From: Laccaria trichodermophora
Taxonomy: Eukaryota; Basidiomycota; Agaricomycetes; Agaricales; Hydnangiaceae
NCBI GenBank assembly: GCA_018417955.1
Contig: JACTVC010000005.1
Span: 434,001-498,000, forward strand
Length of the DNA: 64,000 nt
Direction of reading: 5' to 3'
Shown here: in pieces, positions 22,905 through 33,928 of the stretch
How the letters are laid out: every line of letters starts with the position of its first letter
How positions within the stretch are numbered: the first letter of the stretch is position 1
Made by a program: the position numbers and the translations under genes
The notes under the pieces: generated by a model
Seen by the model: only the letters and a program-made list of their open reading frames with translations
Told to the model about the DNA's origin: nothing
Databases searched by the model: none

Positions 22905-23234
22905 GCAGGTTGCCTAAAAGGAAGTTAGAGAACCCTTCCAGTCTCGGATGACGGTAGAATATTTACATACTTACGCCATCTCCCGCCATTACGAAGTACC
23001 TCCGCAGTGTATGGTCGTGAGGTGGCGACATCTGCTGACGTTGACTTCGGACTTTCGAAGAGAATCGAATCGAATTGAACCGAAGTTACCTCGAACTCAC
23101 TACAACATCACCAGTGTCTCTCGTAAACACCAGCCGAAGATCATTGGCGAAATTAGCCTCACCATCGTCAATTCTCCTTCATGAATCGCAAAGAAGATGT
23201 ACATATTTCTTTACACAAGTGATTACATTGTTCG
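22905..23234. other. Intergenic, promoter of the M16 protease
   Basis: 330 bases between the protease start and the stop of the membrane protein gene on the same strand. It should contain the protease promoter and the upstream gene's 3' untranslated region. I see no other feature. Confidence 0.4.
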
Positions 23235-26200
23235 TTATGGGGCATCAAGAGGGTAGTGGTACACTTTTCGAAACATCTGCCAAACTCGTTCCATTGTTCG
23301 CGCGGCCTTTTGAAGGGTGTTTCTCAAAGTATTTACGTCTAGGCCTGTTATTGACCAGGGAAGGGCTAACAGATCTCGGAATGGCGGGAACTCGTACGGG
23401 TCGGCCGACGAAGGTGATGGGGAAGGAGGTTGACTTAAGGGAATATCAAGGAGGGGATTTGCTCGGCTCAAGGGGCTCGGAGTCCCAGTCGGAGAGGTGA
23501 AGGTATTTTCCTCGTGGAGGGAAGTCAAGGTGATATCGGAAGTGTGGATTACACTCGAGTGTGTTGGACTTCTTTCGACCGACCTACGGGTCGCCGTCGC
23601 GCCATACACCGTCGTAGTTACGGTGACAGTAGTCAACACATCATTCCATCCTGTGCCTTTGTCAATGGAATAGCCTTCCACCGAGCGGGTTAGCCGTCTC
23701 ATCTCGAGCCCAAGGCAGAATAGCCCCAGGATGGAGAGTAATAAAAAGATCCAGGTGAGGCTGAAAAAATAGTCCAACCTGCGCGAGGATGAAGCCTTTG
23801 AACTTGAACCTCGAAGGATCGTCATGGATAACTCAGGAGAGAAATATTCTTGGAGAGAATATTCCAGGAGTCGATGAACATTGTGTGGAACTTGGCGGTG
23901 TTTAAGATTTGTCTGCAGGGAGTATGAGTCGAAGCCTAACATGGGCATTTGTAAGTTGCTTCTTATCAGAGGTTTGGGGAAAGTGTGGCAACTCACCAAG
24001 GGTGCTGTCAAAATTCACTTCTAACCTTCCGACAGGAACGGGAAAGGTCGGCAAGAGGAGGTGTAGAAGATGAGCATCCCTTGCGCGTCCCTTTCCCTTT
24101 TGTTGACCATGACGGGGATGTACAATTTCAGACTTCTCCTTGACCACATAATCGACCATGACTGTGCCCCCGACCAGACAGCTGACATTGACCTTGGCCC
24201 AGGTGAGAAAGCATCTGCCGTTGGGCCGCTCGAACACAATTGCTGCTTCTGACGATTCCTTTTGTGCAGCAACGTTGGTTTTCACGGTCGCTGGTATCTC
24301 ATCTACGGTTGCAGCAACGAATTGAATGTCAGGAGTTGGTGTGGACGAATTTGGCGCTTTTGCGAACCCAAACTCCAACCATTCAAAGTCTCGTAGTGCG
24401 GATGCATTCAAGACAAAGCGAACAGCGTAAGAACAGCACGATGTGGATCTATCAACTGTAACTATTGTCACAGTCGCCGATACGGAGGGGATCATGAGAG
24501 GGACTTGGCGTTTTGACCAGAGTGGATACGTTCCACGCGCAAGGGACGATTGGGAAGGAACATGGGAGATTGTTTTGCCACTGGGTGGTTTTAATTGACT
24601 AGCGAGAGATCCGTTGATTTGACCCAAAGACCTGAGAACAATTCTTCCCCCTTCTTCCCCACAGCGGGTGAAACCTCCCTTTTGAAGAACAGTCTTCCTT
24701 GCCTGCGCATCCCTGTAAATATCCCCAGTGGAGTTGTACACCTCCACTGTAGTAGTGGAGCCTTCGATGTCATGGCGGACAACAATCGAGGTGGACTCGG
24801 TGTCAGCAGCAAGAACTGTGAAACGGGGCAAGACAAGGGGTTCGGGGTCTCCTGAAGCACCGTCAATAGAATGATGCGGACTGCCATTGAGACGTCCAAC
24901 CGTGGTTCGTGGGGTCACGAGAATAGTTCCTGAAATCGTAAATGTGAAGATGTTCTTCGCTGGAGGCAGGATTTCGTTCATGTTGATGTGAAGGGTAATG
25001 GGTGCCCCGGGTGATCGGGCTTGCGAGGATTGGGATGAGATGGGAGTTGATGTGGGTAGTGAAGATATCGAGGACATTGTCTCGGGTGGAGACGAAGACG
25101 CAAGAGTAATTGTTGAGCCTTCAAACGAGTAGTCCGCAACATTTTGGACGGGTAAGGGAGCGCGAAGCAGTGAAGAGGTTGACGAAGTTGATACAGTTCT
25201 TGAGATGAGACCACCTGGCTTTTTGCCCTCATTAGCAGGGGAGATGTGGATATGAGGTGGCGAACTGGAAGACTCCAGCGAAGATGTCCTGGATACAGGT
25301 TGAGTAGAAGCCAAGGGTCCAACGTCAAACCCAGTGTAGCCAGTCCCACCGCTAACTTCCCAATGACCGTCCCCAACCCACGAGACATCTGAGCCTTTGG
25401 ATTCCAAACTGACATCCATCCCAAGGAGGGTTGCGACGCCAGAAAACCAAAGGCCCTTGCATGTGCCCTTGTATTCAACACTCATCACAACACCCTCGCC
25501 TTCGCATATTTCCGGATTTCTCATCTTCCCTCGCACTCTACATACCATTTCCCCTTTGACTTCTTTTACACCGACTCTGCGTCGTCCATCGCTACTACCA
25601 GGGATGTCGACGGTTTTCAGTGGCTTAGCCCATCTAAGGCGAATATGCTCCGCGCTTGGGAATGTGCCTTGTATTCCACAACCGTCGCTGAAACCAGCCG
25701 TCGAAGAATCGCTAGACTCGTCATCTGCAAAGTGTGTGTATGAGTTGGAGCGTGATGGACGCTTGTGAGCGCTGCGAGTAACATGTGGGTCGGATGTAAG
25801 ATCCCAAGAAACACCATCTTCTTCAAATGACGACAAGGAAGCGAACGAGTTGGAAGCATTTGAGGGCGGGAATATGCGAAGTTTGATGTGGTTGTGAAGG
25901 CAGCGAGGTGTAGGGATCGAGAGCTATGGATGGGGATTTAGAAAGTAAAGGGAGGGAGGAGGGCAGTCACGCACTAAGAAGGGGGATCTGGGTGGCCTTG
26001 AAATGTAAGGGACCCACAGGTCAATTGCGGCCATGAAGTGCGCACTACTTCGCTCTCCTATTGATGGCCGTCTGGTCTTGGAGGTTGCTCGAGAGAGGCC
26101 TTCAATATCAGCGTCCGAACCATGCGAGGGGAAAACTTTGGGAAGGACATATGAGATGCTGTACCCGCTGACGAGGATATGCCCCGTGTATTTATCATCG

Positions 26201-26801
26201 ATTGGGAGAGAGTCCTCTTCATGCGTGTCATACTCGGAAGAATGCTTGGAGGACGCGTTGCTGGATGAGTTGGAGAGGTGAAAGACGGAGTAGAAGGTTT
26301 TTGAAGACCGTGCAGGTAAATTCAGGGCTCGGGCGGCATTGTGAAGAAGGGGAGAAACGGTGGACGAAAAGTTGTAAGGAACCGAGTTGCTGTCGATTGG
26401 ATGGACTTGAGATGTGAGGATTTTAACATTTTCCTCTGGGAAGCGTCAGATACTATCCCAGTGAAAGAAGAAGGAACTGACCTGGAAAAAGTGGGATAGT
26501 CGAGCCTGGAGTAATAGAATCTAATGGCAAAGAAATCTAAGGCAACAGAGTTAGCGGAAAGACTATTGCATCTAAGTTCTTTCACCTTGAGATACATTTT
26601 AATGGATACTCCATCCTCGCCTTGCTTTGCTTTCCCTTCTACTGCAAGGCGAGTAGCGACGTTCAGTTTGTGTTGGTTCCCGGCTGGTGTTATAGTCGGT
26701 GAGGAGCTGCTTTGGTTAGATGAGGTGCGGAAGTGCATCGCTCGGGCAGGTGTTGTGGTGAGTGGGTAAGTAGAGCGCGGGAGGTTGGTTGGAACGGGCA
26801 T
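23235..26801 (-). CDS. Large single-span membrane protein, family not recognised
   Basis: Not recognised. Four or five introns; joining the frames gives about 1,100 residues. Seen: a Ser/Thr-rich start (MPVPTNLPRSTYPL), a region with NVATRLAVEGKAKQGEDGVSIKMYLK and IPLDSITPGSTIPLFPEEN, a long disordered stretch (SSLESSSSPPHIHIS and similar) and an ordered beta-rich part (ILVTPRTTVGRLNG, VVRHDIEGSTTTVEVYNSTG, FVLNASALRDFEWLEFGF). One strong membrane segment follows (YFFSLTWIFLLLSILGLFCL, coding near 23706-23777), then a 150-residue tail with VTVTTTVYG and Pro/Ser-rich sequence. No signal peptide is evident. The last intron (donor GTGAGTTGCC) is needed to reach the membrane span; unspliced, the chain stops at 23902. 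An upstream in-frame Met at 26879 is an alternative start. Confidence 0.7.
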
Positions 26802-26814
26802 ATTGATATGCCCG
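26795..26814. repeat. Hairpin-forming inverted repeat over a start codon
   Basis: CGGGCATAT at 26795-26803 and ATATGCCCG at 26806-26814 are perfect inverted repeats with a 2-base loop. They cover the proposed start codon of the membrane protein gene (26799-26801). Confidence 0.75.
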
Positions 26815-26985
26815 GGATCGTTAAGAAGTGCTGGTGAAGGGATGCAGCGACACCAGACAAGCCACTGGCGCGTCAGCAAGACGCGTCCACAATAAGAAAC
26901 TCAACAACACGCCGCAAATAAAGGCCTCTTAACCCCAATCATCCTATTGTACAAAATATGTAACTACACAAGACAGAAAGAAAAC

Positions 26986-29214
26986 TCAGCGTGCCCAAGA
27001 TGAGTACAGTAGGTCGCGCAGCGCCATGGCTTCCTCCTTATAATCCAGCGGATAAATACGAGAAATTCCATACCGAATCCGAGTGTTCTCCTGAAGAAAT
27101 GATCAGTCGAGAATCCTCAATGCCAGGCGGGTTAGACAGACGTTGTATGTATCCTGCTTGGCACGGCAGGAAAAGTTGTACGTATTGCAGTTAGCTTTGT
27201 GGAGCAGCACGTTGTATTGGGCGCTGTTGCTGTCCTGCGATCGACCTTAGCCATCGTCATCAATGACTGCAGGAGAGAAACGCTTACCCTGATGGCGATG
27301 AGTTCATTAGCTGTTTTTCCGAAGATAGTGGTCCCGACTTCATTGAATCCCTGGAACCACGCTTGCCCAGAAGCATCCGCGACAGCTAAAGACATGATGT
27401 AACTGCACCCAAATTAGGATTATCGGGTTTTCGAGAATGACTAGGCGACAAACCGGTGTTCTGGCGCTTCGAAGCTCTTTTCGCACTTTTCACATCTCCA
27501 GCTGTCACCGTCTTGAATAACCTTTTTGTTGCAATTCTGAGTAGGGCAGGCGGGGTAAGAGATATTATCTGCTTTGATGTGCATGATGGTCGCTCTTGCG
27601 GAAAAATACTCTGGCTTGTCGGGCAATCCAAAGCCCGCCTGTTTGACGTCATCCAAGCTCCGAATTTCAGCACGATTGAAGCTCATCGTCGAAGCACCCC
27701 CTCCAGCACTTGAGTGTGCGTGGAATGACTGCTCTGCCCCAGAAGAGTCGTACCAGCCGCGCAGGGCAAAACATTCCTCGAGGTGAGGATTAACATGCAT
27801 GGTGCTCGAGCTGAACATTGAGAGCGACCGTCCTTTACAGGGGGCCATTGAGATGAATTTGTAGGCACATAGAAGGGACTTAACGTACCCCCAAAGTCAC
27901 CCACTTTTACACCTTTGAATGCAATTACGGGAGAGTCTTCCGCATTATATTGTTCGGCTTGTTTACCCCAGAGAGTTAGGCGTACTGAAAATCCGGACTT
28001 GTCAACTAGAGTTAGCTCTCGTTTGGGAATCTGATCAAGACTGAATTGTCAAAGTGCATGAACAGAATAGCAATCAACTCACCTGTCGATTAGTGGCCTT
28101 GGAAGTAATTTCTGACAAAGCTGAAACCTCCTTCACAACCCCGATAACATCTGAGATATATCATAAACAACATCTCCATTAACCTTCGAGAGACCTCCTT
28201 ACCGCAGACCGAATCCTTCTCCAGATCTTGTAAGCCGCTGAGCGGTACAAAACTATACTTGATCATGGGCACATTTGCGGTTTCATGACACTATAAGTGA
28301 AGCTTGAGTCCTGCTTAAGGGAAATTGAAATGGACAATGCTGACCTCTACGACTTCTGTGTTTCGTTCAAGACTCAACTCGTAATCGTTCGCGAGATTGG
28401 AAAACTTCTTCTTTGCGAGGTTGACGCGGGCTTTAGATATGTAATACACCTTGCCCTCCTCTAGTTTTGGATATAGTTCGTCGACAACGAGGTTAAATCC
28501 TGTCGCGCGAATCTCGCCTGTTTCATCCATTAAAGTGACGTTGAAAAGCTTTCCCTCGCCGCGTTGATTTGACCACGTCTTGATCTCTGATTTTTGAGTA
28601 ACGCGTGCCTTGATGGTCCAGCTATTTTGATAAGGACTGAGCCCCTCAATCGGATAAACGGAAGGGCCTTCATCCTTCGAGGTAACCTGTTCTGCCGGTT
28701 TAGAAGGTTTGGTAATGGGGACGGGCGGCGGTGGAGCAGAGGTTTCAATGGTGTTGGTAATTGGGGTGACGCTTGCAGCTGGGTCGTGGGGAGCCTCCAT
28801 CTGCTTCGGTTCTCCAATCTTCTCCGCAGAGTGAGCAAGAACGCGGAGAGAAAGAATAATAATCAAGCTAATCGCGTGAGAGATGAGTACGTGTACCGCA
28901 ATCAAGTCAAGCGCCTACCGTTTTTCCTGCACATAGTTGCAGGTAAGCTTTTCAATGACTGCGACTGTGTGCCTCCCGATGGTGTTATCTTGGACCATGC
29001 TGTTAAGTTGAGTAGCCAACATTGCTTGGATGAAGTGGATGCCGTCCGACATGATGATTCGGTATCGGTCAACAGCGGAGGACGAGGCGTTGGTAGTGTT
29101 GACCTTTTTAATCGAAAGAAACTGAACGGTGTGAGGTTGGTTGAAAACATCTTCTTCGGACGGCGTCGCGTTGTTCAGACGTTCGCAGCTGCCTGCGGTG
29201 AGCTGAAATGCCAT
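26986..29214 (-). CDS. RFA1: Replication protein A large subunit (RPA1/RFA1)
   Basis: Largest subunit of the single-stranded DNA-binding heterotrimer used in replication, repair and recombination. Domains in order: N-terminal OB fold (LTAGSCERLNNA, VQFLSIKKV), a Pro-rich linker, DNA-binding fold A (YPIEGLSPYQNSWTIKARV, KTWSNQRGEGKLFNVTLMD), fold B (VCDVIGVVKEVS, LTLWGKQAEQY) and fold C with the zinc ribbon CPTQNCNKKVIQDGDSWRCEKC. The end (IRYGISRIYPLDYKEEAMAL) is the conserved trimerisation part. The final exon is reached through an intron with acceptor TTCTTCAG, giving TYNENTRIRYG and the stop WAR. About eight introns. Confidence 0.93.
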
Positions 29215-29289
29215 TAGAAAAGGCTGATGCGTGACGGGGTGTGACAGACGCGTCGGTTACAAATGCCAATCAGCGGAGATTCAAGCGGA

Positions 29290-29363
29290 CTTTTTCTATT
29301 ACGTAGTAAATTACTTATTATACTTGTTACAGATTATATTAATAAAATTTTGATATTATTTAA
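29290..29363. terminator. AT-rich spacer, likely 3' end signals of the IDO gene
   Basis: A strongly AT-rich stretch immediately downstream of the IDO stop codon. It contains TTAATAAAATTTTGATATTATTTAA-like sequence, in which AATAAA occurs on the plus strand and TTTATTAA on the minus strand. It probably includes polyadenylation signals of the minus-strand gene. No experimental support. Confidence 0.35.
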
Positions 29364-30854
29364 TTAATTGTCCTTTAAAAGTGCACGTCGTGTTGCGTCG
29401 CGACCGGCCTTCAGGAGTAGCGACAACTCGTTGCCGCCTGTACCGCGGACAGGTCCCCTTCCCGATAGTCTGCTCTCACGCAACCGATCGATCATTGCAC
29501 TAGCAGGGCATCCACCTCTTGCTCCTGGCTCCGTCCGCGACATCGTCACAACATAAAGGCAGGCGATGCGGATATGATTGTCTCGAAGCCGCTTCAACGC
29601 CAATACGGCGCTATCGTATGGTTCGCGTAGTGTGGGCGTTGATTGGGCCAGTTGTCGTATCGGTCGAGGAGTGGCAGCGAGGCTGGAGAGATACTCGCGA
29701 TGTTTTCCGGGCATGTATCGGCGCATCCTTTCCATAAATCCATGATCGGCGCGCTTGTTCTCCGATGATGGAGCTGGGTATCGCCGTTGCCGGAGTTTGT
29801 GATCGACATCTAGGAAGATATCCAAGGCATGCATGACACTGCTCTGTCCAGCCGAAGGCCCGCTGAGGTCAAGTTTCTCAAAGTCAACCACTCCTTCGTA
29901 GATCCATCGAGGGCCTCCGGGTCCCTTTGCATCACTTCCCTCGAACCACGGACGAATGTCCCAATAAAAGACGTGTGGGTCGCAAAGTGGACGTATGGAT
30001 TGGATAATCTCGCTGATGTCATCGATTATCCCAACAAGGCGACCGAGGTCTCTTGAAACCTTCGATATAGACGTCAAGTCAGTTATGTTGGGAAGACTAT
30101 TATAGTCATCGATGATCCGTAACAGCTCAACTCCGCGCAATTCGGCCTTTGCTGACGCCTGATAGAAACTTTTCTCATCCTCCGTTCCTGAGAATAAATT
30201 CACAAATTGCATATTGTCGATGGACAGGGGCTGGTCTGGGTCAATCAGTTCCCAGTTCCAAAGAACGGTGTCTGCGAATGTGAGGACGGGGGCACAGCCA
30301 AGGTGACGGGATACTTGTACCAGAGGCAAAGCAAGGGACTTTGGTACGTGCACGGGATCAGAGTCGTCGCTTGATGACGGTATCGAATGCACGTATAAAT
30401 TAACGAGCCATGCAAGTACATAATGTGCTCGTTGGGAGAGGCGGAGGTTAGTGTGTAGAACCGAAGTATCGAGAACTGGCAACTAATAAGGAAATATCAG
30501 AATTTTTTGCATATAGACAAAGACAAAGCACATACCGACTGAATCGTCTCTCTCCATCGTGCCCCAAATTCGCGTTTTGCCAGGGCGGTCTCTGATTCGT
30601 CTTCACCAAGGCTGAGACTACCGTTGGCGTTGCGCAGCGCGTCTTCCCATATGTCGAAGGCGTCAGGTAATTTCGGGAGTGGCTGTCGAGGAAAGAAACC
30701 TGTTCTGGAATCAACGTCGAACGCCGCAGGTGAGTGGCCAACGAGAGTTTTGCGGTGCCTTGCGTTGATTGTCGAATTAAACAACGACAGAGCAAGGGTA
30801 AGGAAGAGTCTGAAAAACTGAGGTGGCGACGGGAGAACGTTAATTATGTCCATG
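29364..30854 (-). CDS. Indoleamine 2,3-dioxygenase
   Basis: Heme enzyme opening the indole ring of tryptophan to N-formylkynurenine, first step of the kynurenine pathway towards NAD in fungi. Two exons. Family marks: FGARWRETIQS joined over the intron to LPVLDTSVLH, RAHYVLAWLVNLYVHSIP, LGCAPVLTFADTVLWNWEL, PHVFYWDIRPWFEG, PRWIYEGV, SAGQSSVMHALDIFLDVDH and FMERMRRYMPGKHREYL. The His in PGKHREYL matches the proximal heme ligand of mammalian IDO (His346). The first ATG in frame is at 30854; a GTG-led extension upstream is not needed, but an additional 5' exon cannot be excluded. Followed by RPA1 on the same strand. Confidence 0.92.
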
Positions 30855-31901
30855 TGAGGTGGAGGAGGGACTGATGCAAGGTACGGACGAGGTAGTGGCA
30901 CTCGAGTTGGGCTTAACCGTTTTCTGCGTTAGACTCTTATACGAAATTGCTGCGCCACATCAGATGCTGTGGTTTTAAATAATGACATGAATATAGCTCA
31001 CCATTTTGTGTGTGGTTCGCATATAACGTTCAGCCTGCTTAGGCTCGCCCCTTGTCAGAAATCATCGTAAACAGCAACCGCCCAGGAAGCCCAAGCCTGA
31101 GGTCACAGGGAATCAATTACGAAATTAGCTCCGTTGACTGGATCTTTCATTGGTTGTGATCGAGATCAAATATGTATAAAATCCCAAAGGAGGTCGGTCA
31201 TCCTGTGGCAAACTTGTCCTCATTAGCGCTACGTTTACAAGCACAGTTGTGCGACAACATTTTAAACAGAGACTCACCAGTGGCAGCCTGAGGCAGTCCT
31301 ACTTACCAGCCAGGAACAAGTTCAATCGCGGGGGTGTGAGAACGCGGCACCTGTTACCCCCGAAACACTTATTTGCAACTAAGCCTCGGCCTTTCGCAGA
31401 TGATCGTATTGCCAGGCACAGCTGTGTATACTATGTTGACGCCCACAATTCAAGGGAATAAATACACTTAGGCCTAATTTATGCAACTTCTCCGCATCTC
31501 CGTTTGGCAGCGCATTCCTTTGTCCTTTCTTTTTTAAAACATGAAAAATGTTACGAGACCCGGAACATGGTCTCGACGGTAACGGCACGGCTCAAGGTGA
31601 GCTTGCGCATACACAACCCAAAAAAAATCATCAACAAAGTTGTAGAATCGGTAGATTCTTCATTTGAGTGTGTGTGCAGGCAAGACAATAAGCCATGAAC
31701 ATTCTGTTGTGCACACTGCATCGTCCACACCTCTCAGTTTGATCCAGGAGTTGCCCATGTAGGGCGGATAGCGGTGAAGTTCCTTGTAAGAATTCAACTT
31801 TTACAGTGAACATGGACATCAATTGTTCATTGAGCGATTGTTCACATTCTGAACATACATGTGTGGGTGCCCATGTTTTCCCAAAGCTCAGGTGGCTTGG
31901 T
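30855..31901. other. Intergenic region without a supported gene
   Basis: About 1 kb between the IDO start and the stop of the acyl-CoA hydrolase. Frames of 60-100 residues (for example minus 31631-31942, plus 31249-31461) show no domain, and the longest overlaps the real gene on its 5' side. I see no transposon ends. The part next to 30855 is the IDO promoter. Confidence 0.4.
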
Positions 31902-33760
31902 TTAGTGGATCCATTTAAGCCACACGAAGTTGCCGTCAGCATTGTCTGTGACCTTGCACCTTCGTTGTATAACCTCCAGAACCTTCTCCTTTACACCAAG
32001 TTTTCCCGCACGCAACTCCGCGAATCGTGCCAATACATCTTCCGCGCGTGTGCCCATCTCCCCGCCAGAACTGTGGGAACCACGAATAACAGCACCGATC
32101 TCGTTTTCACTCGGAAGAGCATATCTCATCGGAATTGAGATCGCCTCTGCTGCCAAATGTTCCGGGATCTCCAGGCGAGGTGCAGATGACACATACAGCG
32201 ACGTCGGCTCAAAGAAGCGGGAGACGATATCCTCTGAAACCTCTTCCAAAGAAGAAGGTGACCACTCGGGTCTTGTCTTCAACTTTTCAATAAGTACTGC
32301 CTTGACACCGATGTCGAAGTCAGGACTGGCCCCGCTCTGAAAAGGGAACTCTTAATACAGAAACAGACGTCAAATGTTCTCACTCACACAATACGCAGAG
32401 GCTATCTTCAGCTCCATTTCTAACGCTTCTCGAAGAGTCATTCTTTTGCCTCGGCGAATCGCTTTTAATGCGACCTTGAGACTTGTAGGACTTCGCATTG
32501 CCAGCATTTCAAGACTATCGGACGCCCACTGCCTCACAGTGGCATCGCCATCTTGCAGAAGCGTCCTCAGGTCTTTTAATATCCTTTCTACACTATCATG
32601 CCTGAATGCAGAATCAAGCGCAACGCGAAGTCTTCCGGTGAACAGCGCGGGGGGCTCACTGTCGTCCCGTTCGGAGGACAGCTCCTCAAGGGTATGATCA
32701 ACCAAGCTTGGATGCGGTTGGTCTAATTCTGCGAGTCGATCGAGAAGCATCGGGATTCGTCTGGAAGGAATGAAGTGCGTAGCAAAGCCGTACTCGCTAG
32801 ATGTTGAAAGGTTAATACCATGTTAACGTTGAAAGTAAATGAATTCATACAACACAGCTCTGCCTTTCAGGGTTTGCGACGTGAGCGCCAGATAAGTCCC
32901 AATTTCGCCATCCAACCTCGACAGGAAGTAGCTTCCACCCACATCAGGAAAGTATCCTATTTTTGCCTCAGGCATAGCAAACTGCGTATTCTCGGTTGCG
33001 ACCCTGAAAGGAGCTGGTGCCGCAAGTCCTACCCCGCCGCCCACTGAAAGTTTGATGGTCAGAACAAACCCGTCAATATATGAATTTTTTTACTTGTTAC
33101 CCCATCCATAATCACCACATATGGCTTTTTGAGGGCTGCCAGAATATAGTCCATTTCAAACCTGAGCGATTGTTGGCTAGAATGTCAGAAGGGGTCGAAT
33201 CGTAAAGGGCATGCGCACTCTCTCTTGAAAAAGTCCATTGCTTTTGGTCGGGTGGCAGGATCCGCCACATTTTGGACAACGCCTACGGACAATGAAGGTC
33301 AACAACCAATTGGCGCAAACACAACATGCTCCAACTCACTTGCAACATCTCCTCCAGAACAAAACACGGGACCAGATCCTCTCCCGACTATGGTACCGCA
33401 AAGATCGGATGCACTCCATTCCTAAGATTGATGAGAATTATTTCGAAGGAACACCTTCACATAACACAGTCTACCTCGATTTTTGGACGAAGAAGCGTAA
33501 GCATTTGTTCGTCAAGAGCATTGCGTTTCGATGGTCTATCGAGAATATACGACCTAAGTGCTGAGTTGGACTCAAATTTTACTGTGGGCTAATAGATCAA
33601 TGAGTTGAACAACAACGAAGGGCTGGACGAGTGCTAGACATACTTCTGATGTTGAGGAAGTGGTTGTGGACATCATATGATGACCGATCGCTTTCGCCCG
33701 ATGAGAAGCAGTGCGCACAGCACCACAGGTCATGCTCCTGAAGATAGCTGTCGTCGGCAT
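31902..33760 (-). CDS. 3-hydroxyisobutyryl-CoA hydrolase, mitochondrial
   Basis: Crotonase-fold thioesterase of valine breakdown, HIBCH/Ehd3 type. Five or more exons. Order: a basic leader with Arg, Ser and Thr and no acids ([24 protein letters not shown]), consistent with a mitochondrial presequence; [21 protein letters not shown] (oxyanion hole); [39 protein letters not shown], whose Glu and Asp are the catalytic acids in this subfamily; then the long C-terminal part with [16 protein letters not shown] and [12 protein letters not shown] that separates HIBCH from plain enoyl-CoA hydratases. The divergent start is 168 bases from that of the tubulin cofactor gene. Confidence 0.9.
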
Positions 33761-33928
33761 GAAGGAAGAGCCAGGGAAGAGCTACCACCTCGTCTCGATG
33801 TCCGAGAAACACGTAGCAACCTGGTGACAACCTTATAACTTGCTTAGTAAACAGTGATGGTAACTTGGGTTAGGGTCATCTGCAAAAGTTGATTAGATTC
33901 ATATATCAAGTCCTTGCCTTGCATCTGT

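Noticed and set aside
23902..24011. Membrane protein ending at LILPADKS without the membrane span
   Set aside because: A good GTGAGT donor and a TTAG acceptor join the frame to the membrane span; the short form is more likely an unspliced artefact, though a soluble isoform is possible.
31631..31942. Cys-containing minus-strand frame (CSECEQSLNEQ, CGRCSVHNR)
   Set aside because: Looked like a possible zinc protein but overlaps the real end of the HIBCH gene, has no conserved spacing and no splice partners.
33870..33880. GGGTTAGGG reminiscent of telomere repeat
   Set aside because: Less than two units, no array; it lies in an ordinary promoter.
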